Assembly: GCA_964034945.1 (NCBI GenBank)
Contig: OZ035960.1
Location: 18,420,403 to 18,484,402, forward strand
Direction of reading: 5' to 3'
DNA: 64,000 nucleotides
Source of the DNA: Chrysopilus asiliformis
Taxonomy: Eukaryota; Arthropoda; Insecta; Diptera; Rhagionidae
Shown here: positions 54,736-64,000 of the stretch, in pieces
How positions within the stretch are numbered: the stretch's first letter is position 1
Layout: the number at the start of each line of letters is the position of its first letter
The notes under the pieces: model-generated
The model's database searches: none
Seen by the model: only the letters and a program-made list of their open reading frames with translations
Told to the model about the DNA's origin: nothing
Program-made: the position numbers and the translations under genes

Positions 54736-55296
54736 CCATTGCCAGGATATTTTAGTTGCGATAAAAATGTGTTACAAATAGAAAGAGACAGATAGCTGTA
54801 ATTGTCAATGGGAAAGACAGAATACGTGCACGAGTCTTTATAGAAAGTTTTATAGGATAAAATCATAGGAATTTAAACCGTATTCCATGTCCAAAACATT
54901 ATATTTGCATCTCCGAATCACATATCTGTATGTCCTCTAATATCTCAAATTTCCTACCTGTAAATATGGTTATTATTATTATTATAGTCTGTATACCAAA
55001 ACATGTAATAAATATAAATACCTTCGTTGTTATTCATTGTATTGTAAGTTTTGAAACTGCATTTGTCAAAATCAGACAGATTTTGACTACTTTTGTAGTT
55101 TATTTTATAGGAAGCGTACGTCAGTTCAAATTCATCTACCAAAGCGACACCTGGCGACGAACGCTTCCTATAAAATAAACTACCAAAGCGACATCTGGCG
55201 ACGTACGCTTTTTTTTGTTCTCTCTCTTTCTTACGAAGCCTTTGTTATATAAGTGTGTCCCTACATTTTATCGCAACTAAAATATCCTGGCAATGG
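54736..55296. mobile_element. TIR MITE with CCATTGCCAGGATATTTTAG ends
   Basis: Inverted ends of more than 30 bp. Inside, TAGTTTATTTTATAGGAAGC is inverted near 55164-55181, and a unit starting CTACCAAAGCGACAYCTGGC is directly repeated at 55137 and 55180. Non-coding. Confidence 0.8.
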
Positions 55297-55327
55297 GGAG
55301 AGCCCTTTATTTTGTTAAAATTTATTA

Positions 55328-55571
55328 TTAACACTCTAACTGCCACGACAGTTTTAAGCCTTTTTCGAATATTTAGTTGTCAGTCAAAAAGGCACTAAGA
55401 GAAAAAAAAATGAAACAAAATTATAGCTAAATGTTATTTTATTACCATAAAATGTGTGCAACTACAAAAAATCGTTGCAGTTTCAGCGAACACTTGAATA
55501 ATTTTGATTGTGGCCGTTGTGTACAGTTAGGTGTCAGGTCCTTTTGACTGAAGTGGCAGTTAGAGTGTTAA
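55328..55571. mobile_element. piggyBac-like MITE with ACTCTAACTGCCAC ends
   Basis: TTAACACTCTAACTGCCAC at the left and GTGGCAGTTAGAGTGTTAA at the right: perfect 19-bp inverted ends including TTAA. 244 bp, related in style but not in sequence to family E. Confidence 0.85.
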
Positions 55572-55574
55572 GTT

Positions 55575-58500
55575 TTATTTTGCGTCGTACTCAACTTCGC
55601 AGTAAAAAAAACCTGGGGAGGTCAAAAATACTACTATTAAAGGAAGTTCGGTATTTTCCTTAGAAAAATCTCTTAAAAACGACTGAACTGATTTTAACAC
55701 AACTTTACAATAAGGTTTAAAGCACCATGTAGAGTGACATAGGAGGCTACGTAATTTTTCAAAACTCCCCTTTCTTCTTAACACCTCTCTTGATCCACTC
55801 AACGTATGAATCTGGCTTTCACTATTATTAAGGTCATCCCTCAGACAAAATTTTCGCTTACTATTATCAATCCCCTCTCATTCCATTAAACCCCTTCCCC
55901 CAGCTATATTCGAAAGGGCGAAAATTGACTTGACGTATTTTATGATCAGCCCCTTATCGCTATTGCAAAAATTCCGAAATTGATGTAACTAACACATTTT
56001 TATTAGACCGACCCATTGAGTTCTCTTGTAATTTGTGTTACAGTTTCGGTGAAAAATATTTTCTTTAAGCTCATTTGAAATAAGTTATTTTAAATGAATT
56101 AAATAAAATTGATTATAATCAAGTTTTCCAGTATCAGATTAATTAAAATTATTATTCTGATAAATTAAATTTCTAACAAAAAACTACATTGAATAAGAAA
56201 ATTCAAATTAATTTCCTTTTTTCCGAAATGTCATGCCAGCTTAAAATCAATTCAAAAAAGATTTTTTTAATGTCAACATCTATTAGCAACACCAGAAACA
56301 GGGAAAATAAAGAAAAGGAACGAATTTATATAACAAAATTACATCAAAGAAATGTTCAATATGGCCCTTAATTCAGCAAAACGTATGAAGCTCACGCACT
56401 TTTTAAACTTGCTGGGGGGTGTAGGAGATGTAAATGGGTGGAATCGGTTTGGAGTAGATTGAGGGAAAAATAAAAGCTGAAAATGAAATAGGCACCGACC
56501 GCAGCAGTAGATCCAGAGGCACAAGTATATATAAGTATGGATGAAGAAGTAAAGTACCAGCGGCAGCATCAGCGAAATTGGCGGGGCTTCCTGCTTTGAA
56601 TTTCCGTCATGCCGTCACGTCAGGGAAAATCTTTTCAAAAAGGAACCACAAATCAAGAACAAATTAGATTTACGTTCCAACTCATGACTTTAGCAAGAAC
56701 TTAGAAAAAGAAAAATTCTTTCACATTTTTTTTTCTTTTTTTTTGGCCACAAAAAGAGATCATACGCCGTTCTTGCAAAGAAAACTGTATAGAAAAGCTT
56801 CCTTCAAAAGGAAGAACCTAAAGAAAAAAAAACGAACGAATTCAACGAGAGAACGCAACATTTCCCATCCTGAATTAACAGCTTCTACTCGACACTTTGT
56901 CCGGAGGTGGGTGGAAAAGCGTTTGGTTATCCTCATTTTTTTCCTTTGTTGCTTATATTATATTAGTGTGTGAATCCGATATGTAAGTATTTACTGGATA
57001 TTACATACTTAGGTCAGAATGGGTCAAATTGTAGTTTTAAACGTTGTTAGATTTTCATTGTTTTTTTTTGGAAACTATGGTACGGATATTATGGATTTTT
57101 TAAAATAAAGGATGTTTAAATCTAGGAATGATCTTTAAAAAAATAACTACTCATAATATTGCGTTTGGTTATCAAATTGCTTTAAGTAAAATATTTGTAA
57201 AAGGTTTCCCGGATGTGATTCGAGCCCTAAGAAGCCAGTTTGTATCAGCCACTCCTGTTAACTTCTAGGTGGTAAAAAATATTGCGTACTTTTAGGCGTT
57301 TTTAAGAAATAACTTTTATAGCCATACACACTTGTATATATTGATATCGAAGTTTTTTTTATGTACGAGTAATTTGGTTTGGACAAAATTAACAATTTCA
57401 CCCTTCCAGTGATGAGAATTGCATCGGCAAGAACATTTCCTTTCTTCGCTAGCAGTTTTATTCTTTGGCAATAAATGAGAAAAAATTAAATACTGAATAC
57501 TTGGCCCCTCATTTCACTAAAGCGGCCCCAACTCGTAGGTAAGGAAAGCTGTATTCGTGTACTTCATACCACATTCTAAGTAAGACACCTCAAAGGACCG
57601 GAATGGACGGTAAAGGAAGTTGAAAAAGGAACAAAAAGAGCATATAAGGGCATAGTTACATTTGTCTTGCGTCATGATTCCGGAACGGCAGATATTTCTC
57701 AGATTTTCCGTTTCGGTATCCATTATTCACGACACGTTTTCTCATTATTGTTACGATAAAATGTAGGCTTTAAAAAAAGTGTCGTATTGAAATAAAAGAC
57801 ACAGCTCAGTATCGTAGAGAATCTAAACAGGAATGGAACAGGATGTAAGGGAAAAAATACGGGATTCCGACCTGTCTCATACTCCAATACCCCGTCAGTC
57901 AGTTTCTGTTTCTATTCTGCCATTTGCCATTAGCAATAGCGACAAGAAATCAGTACCTACCGGTAACCGGGATGGCATCGGCATCATCGGATAGTCAACA
58001 TCATCTACGATATATACTAGTAAGGTATGGCAACCAGAGGGAATAATTCGAAGGGCAAACGGCATCAATGTTTATGCTCGCTCGTTGGTAGCTACACTTG
58101 CTTATATTTACAATACGCTGACGACGGGCCACGATACAACATAACTAACTGAGATCCTGGCCGAAGGATGGATCAGAGCAATCGCCGACAACCTTAACGG
58201 GGGCAAAAAATCGAATCGAATGTGAATCCAGGACCAGTAGCAACCGCCAGCTCCAGGACTAGAACTAGCGCCAGGAAGGAGACCAAGCTTCACCAACTTC
58301 TACCATCGAACAGAATGATTTTGTGCTTTGAATATCAAATTTGAGGACATTCTGTTACACTTTTCTTGTTTTATTTCATTTTTATTTATTTATTTTATTT
58401 TTCTAGATTTTTTTTACGCTTTTTTGCCCTTTTCAACTATGAAACACGCTTCGCCGCTGTTAGGGAAATCCAACAGAATTGCGGATGGAAAAGTTGGTTA

Positions 58501-59590
58501 GGGGTGTCCAAAATTTGGTTGTCAATACAAATCCCTTCCATATAATTCCCATCACCAAATTCAATCTGGAGGTGAGATGTTATACCTTTTTAACCCATTC
58601 GCTGACTATATTGCTATTGCATGACACAACAACAACAACAACAATTACAACTACCACTACCACTACGAACTCTTCAATTCGATCACGATGATGTACACGA
58701 AGATTTTGAATTTGGTTTCGAAGCGTGACGGACGTATTCGATCCTGAAATGGGAATGGAATTCTTCTAGTCCTTTCATACCTTTACCGTTTTGCTGTTTT
58801 GTTATCCTTAAGTAGGTGGTTGTGTAAGGTAAGAAAAATGATTCAGGCTAATCCCGACAGTATCATCTTCGTTACGTCTTTCAACACGTACGAACCCGGA
58901 TTCTTTTTTAGCTGTTTTGAAAAAAAGAATTGAAAATGGGATAAGAATTTCGGTTCATCGATATACGCCTGGCCGGGAAACTATTCAGTTTCAAGGTACA
59001 GAGCGAGCCGTTTCCAGCTCAACAAGATATCACCTGCGAGCCAATTTTTTAAATGAGCTTCACAATCTGATGGGTATATATCCCATATTATCGCATCTAT
59101 TTTAGACATTTATATGGAAATTTCTTTGAGATTCGACACCAATAATCGACTAAACCAAATATACAAAAATAGATAATATAAATTCTGGGAAATGGTATTA
59201 CTTTTAGTATTAAAACAATATGATTGCTGAATACAAACTGGCTTCTTAGCATTACTGGCTTTCTAATTTTTCTTTGTTGATGATGAAAACTTGCTATATA
59301 AGAATTGCATATCTTATTATGATTTTTCTGAATTTGATTAAAATAAAATGCTTGTATCGTGGATGCTAAAGAAATCGTTATATAATGATTTCGAAAACTC
59401 GATGGCTCACTAAATTGAACATTTCGCGAAAAGTGAACAGTTCGCAGAAACATCCAAATCAAAATTTGAACAGTTCGCGAACTGTTCAATACATCAAAAA
59501 CCACCGTCTCGAGCACACAGAGAAAGAGAGAGTTTGAGAATCAGAACCACAGGCGATCAAGCTAGTCGATGTTGAGCGATCATGAGCGAT
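55575..59590. other. Unassigned flank, no gene recognised
   Basis: Four kilobases with chance ORFs only. Parts (56340-56620, 57700-58320) are less AT-rich, with CAG/CGG-type words, but hold no recognisable exon. An ACAACA/ACTACC trinucleotide stretch is at 58624-58668. Confidence 0.4.
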
Positions 59591-60186
59591 CATGTTTTTT
59601 TTTTTAAAAGTAAATCATACTATTTTATAATGCTATATTTTATAATTCAAACAAAATAATAACAAAAATCTCGTTCCTATTGACAAAATTTGTTTTGTTA
59701 AATATCAACAATTTTTTTTTTGTTGATTTTGTAAAATAATTGTTTAAGAACCAAAATTTTGTTAAAACAACAATTTTTTTTGTTGAACAAAGATTTCTCT
59801 CAAGAAATATTTCTTCCAATTGACAATTTTTTGTGATTTTAATGATTTTATCCATATTGCCAATTTTTTAATTTATCGAGGAATAAATTTTTCTTTGTTA
59901 AGTTAACAAAATTATTTTTGTAAGCGGTCGTTGAGTGAAATTAAATAAAGAGAAAGGAAATCCCCTCTTTCTCTTAAAAACTTCATGGTGAGGGCGGCCC
60001 ACCATCGTGGCCGGAGGTGCCTGAAACGCCCTAGTAGTCGATCAACTTCTATCAGAGATCAAGTACAGACGGTTCGATCATCGGCCCGAAGTTTCAGGGG
60101 CGCGGTGGTGGGTCTGTCGCGAAATGGCGAGAGGACTACATTTTGTTGACTGATATAATACAAAAATTTTGTTAAATTAACAATTC
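59591..60186. other. Repeat-like AT-rich DNA with a GC-rich insert
   Basis: TTTTGTTAA/TTAACAAAA words recur on both strands (59640-59910). The GC-richer piece 59990-60125 has partly inverted CCCACCAT/GGTGGTGGG and CTGAAACGCCC/AAGTTTCAGGGGCG phrases. Not assigned to a family. Confidence 0.3.
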
Positions 60187-60930
60187 TTTGATCCATATAA
60201 CCAATTTTTCCTCTGAGTGCGGGAATATATCTAAAATAGTGAATTGCATTGACAAAAATAACCAAAATCGACTAGTTTTATAATAAACTAGGGGCTGCGC
60301 CCCGAACCGCTTCGCGGTGCACCTCCCACGTGATACGCTGAAATAATAGATTATTGCCCATTTGTTGGAGCTAAACTTCAGGCCAATCGGCTCGGTAGTT
60401 TCCCCGCGAAAGGGTAACATAGAGGAAGAGCTAAGTTTCGAGACCACTTTACCCACTCCCCTTACTCCCCCCACCTCTCGGGCTACTTTTTCATGGGTCT
60501 ATGTTGGGGCTGGACCCCCGACGAACATCTATGCCAAATTTCAGGCCAATCGGTCCAGTAGTTTCCCCGCGAAAGAGTAACCTAGAGGGAAAACTAAGTT
60601 TCGAAATCACTTTACCCCCTCCCCTTACTCCACCCACACCTCGCGCTACCTTTCCGTATGCCTATGTTGGAACCAGAACTACCACAGACACTCATGCCAA
60701 ATTTCAAATCAATCGGTTCAGCCGTTTTTGCGTGAAAGAGGAACAGACAGACAGACAGACAGCAACTCATTTTTATATATTAGTGTGATATGATATGATT
60801 TAACTACTTTAACCATTTAATAGATACTATTTTGTGGTTAAATTGACTATTTTTGTCAGTGAAATTAACTATTTTATTTGTATTCCCAATTTCCCATTTA
60901 AAAGTATAAAATAGTTGATGGTGAGCCTGG
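60187..60930. mobile_element. Family N repeat, copy 2, interrupted by a Helitron-like element
   Basis: AAAATAGTGAATTG, AAAATCGACTAG and later AATTGACTATTTTTGTCAG and GAAATTAACTATTTTATTTG match the family N text around 17230-17400 and 18317. It carries no mariner. Ends undefined. Confidence 0.45.
60287..60786 (-). mobile_element. Helitron-like element, family B copy 3
   Basis: On the minus strand it begins with AATGAGTTGCTGTCTGTCTG, has the core GAACCGATTGATTTGAAATT and ends in the hairpin GGGGCGCAGCCCCTAGT. The body (words such as TTTCGCGGGGAAACTAC) matches 44981-45468. Confidence 0.75.
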
Positions 60931-61360
60931 TTCCATGACAGAAACAGGCTCCTAGTGTGGTTTCATGGTAGACATGCTTGACCTGTTAGGAGGAATTTTT
61001 CAGATGTGAAAACATCCACAAATATAATACATTTTTTTTTGTATTTTTTATGACCTATAAGCCGAGAAATTCCAATAGAATAAAATTGAATTTTGCAGTT
61101 AATAAAATAAAAAAAATTGGATTTCCCATTTTTTCACCTACGTGAATTATGAGTTCTGAGAATATAAAAGGTTATTTCTTGCCGTTGCGACTTTTTTTAA
61201 GTTTTTGTTTTTATAATTTATAGGTAAAATATGTATAAATATCTGTAAAAGATTTGTGATTATTCCAATATAAAATCTTTGCAGAAATGTGAAAGGGAGT
61301 AAGCAAAATTGGTGGGAAAAGAAATGAAGAATTAAATGCCAAAAGTTTAATTTAAAAAAA

Positions 61361-61595
61361 TGGACCATCAGGGGTTTGCCTCCCCTGATGGTCCATTTTT
61401 TCCCATTAACGAATTTAGCCTTGCCTTTTACGAAAAACGAATCTGCATAAAATTTTAAGTCTCTAGCTCAATCCGTGCGCCCGCAATCCGCGCCACAGAC
61501 GGACGGACAGACAGACAGACGGACGGACAGACATGCAAAATTCAATTTTTTTTTATCATTCTAAACACATTGGTGTGGTTTCACCATACGGGTAT
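61361..61595 (-). mobile_element. Family A element, copy 6, truncated with a new palindrome
   Basis: Head, GTCY tract and core are present on the minus strand, but the tail stops at the palindromic segment. There TGGACCATCAGGGG is followed by its own reverse complement after a TTTGCCT spacer, giving a 40-bp hairpin at the broken end. Confidence 0.75.
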
Positions 61596-61599
61596 AATA

Positions 61600-63400
61600 A
61601 CATAGCATTTTTATGGCTTATTTAATAAAAATATTTGGAAAATTAAACGAAATTCATGTCTACTGAAACGACACACAAGGCAAGGGAAATTCAGCTGCCG
61701 ATAAAAGTAATAAAACGGAGAATTAAACTGAAATGTCGGAACTTAGATTCAAGATTTCCTTTTTTCAAGTATTTTATATATATTATAGTGAATACTATTG
61801 TAATTTAATATCTTTTTAATTTTTGCAGTTATTAAATTTATCTAGTCCACAGAGGTTTTTTTATCCTGAAATCTTTCTTATTTTAGCAAATATTTTTGAT
61901 GCTTATATGATTCAAGGAATCCCGTATATAATGTCAGATTTAGCAGATAATAAAGAATTTTCAAAAGGGTGTCCTTTGGTTACAGCTTTTGTAAAGTAAA
62001 AAGTTTTATCCTTTTTAATACTTTTTTAATAAGTATTCTCTCCGTTATCGCTGTATACAAAAAAGGTATCACATGATAATTCAGCACACAAAGCTGGTAA
62101 GGAAGGATTTTTCTGAAAATTTAACAAAAGTCCTCGATTTGCTCTACAAGCTTTGATAAATTTTCAAAGATTAACCAGCCCGCGCCCACATAGGTAAGAA
62201 AGATTTCTTAACATACCGCAGGTAAAATACTTTGTGCCTAAGAGGTGTTTTTTTTTGTGAAAAAGGGAAAAGGTTGATATCAACCCGATTGCAAAAAGGG
62301 TTATTTTTGGTTCTAAACTAAATAAGCGATAAACCCAACCGAACCATTCTCATACTTTTTGTAATAATAAAGTATTTACCATGAATGGGTGAAAGAGGAA
62401 TGATTTTATATTATTGGCAAACGTAGGTAAAGGGACATCGTGACACGTAAAATCTCAGGTGTTTATTTCGACGAAACTTTTAAAGTTTACTAAATCTTCG
62501 CCCGTAACAAGTTCTGAAAAGTTTGTTTATTTTTTTTTTCTTTTTCAGTTTACTTCGCCTTATTCTGCCGAAGAAGAAAAACTTTTTGAAAAGAAAATTT
62601 AATAGAATAAAGATTTAGCAGAAAACTGTCGTCTCTTTTGGTAGATATATGGACCGCCATATATGGCATATAAAATGTACTCTTCTTAGACGAAGACGAT
62701 ACTAAAGCAAAAAAAAAAATCTCATACGTAACCACAAGTAGTTGTCCCTAGATATATGGATATACCGTTATAGTGGGGCTAGATTTTTTTACTATGATAT
62801 TTTTATTCTATTTTAAAAGTTTACGAGTTTGAAACCTCAGAGAGTTCGTTGGTAATAGATAATGAAAAGTTCAAATTGTTTAAAACTTTTATTTTTCATT
62901 GGAAGAATAACTGAAAGGTAACTTTCTATACCAGCGCCTGCATTTTAAACAGCCTCCGAAATAAACAATAACTACCTTTTCAATGGTATGTTCTAAGAAT
63001 ATATTATTTTTGCTACTATACATAGTTTGCTCTAGGAAAACAAATTTTCTTTGAAATTATTTTGCTCGAAACGCCAGCCATTTAATATTTCAAGATAATA
63101 ACAGAATATATTATTGTAAAAAAAAAAACTCTTTTCAAAACACGGAAATTTAATCTTCCGCAGTTGGCTTTAGTATATGTAAAACCTTTCAACTAACTAA
63201 ATATATAGTTTTGCTATCCTAATGGCTTGTTAAGAAATATCTTAGAATATAATGAATTTAAAACTATTTTCATCAAAAAATTTGTAAGTGAAAGAATCGC
63301 CAAATTGCTGGAAATATTTACTTGTTTGCTAGAAATGGCATTTATTAACCCAATTGCATCGCAAGCGTATATATCTATATGTGCTGGTTGCTTGGCACCT
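61600..63400. other. Unassigned flank with one exon-like frame
   Basis: AT-rich. The only notable item is the exon-like open frame at 61829-61999, listed separately. Confidence 0.35.
61829..61999 (+). CDS. Exon-like open frame of unknown identity
   Basis: Right after a good acceptor (TTTTTAATTTTTGCAG) 56 codons are open in phase 0 to TAA at 61997. The peptide begins LLNLSSPQRFFYPEIFLILA, continues NIFDAYMIQGIPYIMSDLAD and ends CPLVTAFVK. A donor-like AA|GTAAAA overlaps the stop. Hydrophobic stretches could be membrane-associated. I do not recognise the family, and a 56-codon frame can occur by chance. Confidence 0.22.
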   Translation, partial: LLNLSSPQRFFYPEIFLILANIFDAYMIQGIPYIMSDLADNKEFSKGCPLVTAFVK

Positions 63401-63726
63401 TTAACACGTTGGCTGCCAAAGCCTTTTCAGGATTTTGATCGTGCAGTGCCAAAGTCTTTTCACGATTTTGGTCACCTGAGGCCAACTTTTTTTTGTTATT
63501 TTTTGTTTCTTTGTGCCTAAAAATCATTTTTGACTACTCGCGACTTTATTATTGATCTTAATTTTGCAGTTATAACGGTTTTTTTGTATCGCACGTTTTC
63601 GTGCGACATGGCCTGGGAGAACATAAAACATCCTGTGGGCCACGTCGCACGAAAATGTGCGACGCGGCCTCAGGGTAACATTTGGGTGTCGCACGAAAAC
63701 GTGCGACATGGCAGCCAACGTGTTAA
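63401..63726. mobile_element. piggyBac-like MITE, family E copy 2, with three GTCGCACG palindromes
   Basis: TTAACACGTTGGCTGCC to GGCAGCCAACGTGTTAA, with TTAA at both ends. Unlike the copy at 28043 it contains three palindromes of the form GTCGCACGNNNNCGTGCGAC (63588-63610, about 63645-63665, 63687-63707), separated by GCGGCC/TGGCC-rich spacers. Confidence 0.82.
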
Positions 63727-63874
63727 AAATAAGAAATGTCTGGTCGATCATCTAATCGTTACGAAACCTGCCGCCTGTAAGTATAAGAATATTTTTTTAA
63801 TTGTCCGCCCTAGAAATTTCATATTTTTAAAAATCAAAATAAAAACATCTTAGTATAAGTACTCAAATCGAGTC

Positions 63875-64000
63875 TTAACCCTTTCGGTATTTTGATGCCA
63901 TATGGCATCATGCTAAAAAAATTGAATTGTCTTATTATTTATTTATTTTCAACACTCTATTCTCATTCAGTGCACCATTAAGTGCATTTTTGACCCAATT
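63875..64000. mobile_element. Possible start of a TTAA-flanked MITE cut by the window end
   Basis: TTAACCCTTTCGGTATTTTG is followed by the palindrome GATGCCATATGGCATC. The look is that of another TTAA-inserting MITE, but the right end is outside the window. Confidence 0.3.

Larger units (their letters stand above)
53785..54745. mobile_element. Family Q repeat, copy 2, with two insertions
   Basis: AGAAATAAAACCGAGATAAG (left) and TTTTACCTCGCTTTTATTTC (right) are inverted arms as in the copy near 24430. A family D element sits between them and a TIR MITE at 54366 lies just right of the second arm. Confidence 0.45.

Noticed and set aside
54930..55178. Overlapping ORFs on both strands
   Set aside because: Lie inside a TIR MITE with no transposase similarity.
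59097..59516. 139-codon minus-strand ORF
   Set aside because: Hydrophobic/basic AT-rich translation without a known domain, splice context or start support; most likely random.
63227..63853. ORFs across the right end
   Set aside because: Run through a piggyBac-like MITE and its palindromes; no transposase motif.

Overview
The window is AT-rich insect nuclear DNA, most likely from a fly. The reasons are GT-AG introns of 93 bp to about 7.6 kb, a CELF/Bruno gene that resembles Drosophila bruno 2, and many short transposons that carry a GTCT tetranucleotide tract like the 'mini-me' elements of Diptera. A lower dipteran (gnat or midge type) is my guess; the sequence alone does not fix the genus. 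There is no prokaryotic-style operon, CRISPR array, rRNA gene or intact tRNA gene.

The only host gene I can support is on the + strand between 11590 and 36877. Eight exons join in perfect phase into a 495-residue CELF-family RNA-binding protein: an Asn-rich N-terminus, RRM1, RRM2, a Gln/Ala-rich linker and RRM3 ending in SKPY. Three further pieces fit the gene's splice phases exactly. An alternative first coding exon (23875-24022) would give an RRM1-less 403-residue isoform. A 27-nt microexon (28355-28381) would add nine residues to the linker. A tiny upstream start exon (11359-11366) could supply the leader. The stop codon lies directly against a good splice donor, so the 3' UTR may be spliced into the AT-rich region further right.

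Region by region: 1-10.7 kb is unassigned DNA with MITEs, a degenerate tRNA-like SINE and GTCT elements. 10.7-37 kb is the gene, its introns filled with a mariner relic, PIF/Harbinger-like, pogo-like and piggyBac-like MITEs, Helitron-like elements and an RTE-like fragment with a GA-repeat tail. 37-50 kb is probable 3' UTR plus more elements. 50-64 kb is transposon-rich flank with a second, internally deleted mariner, a three-level nested insertion split between this flank and the gene, and several TIR elements.

The most informative result of reading the repeats is that several insertions have a related uninterrupted copy elsewhere in the same window. This fixes element ends and target-site duplications directly: mariner 17404-18314 (TA), MITE 28751-28913 (TTA), MITE 54366-54708 (TA) and a TIR element at 51214-51708 (9 bp).
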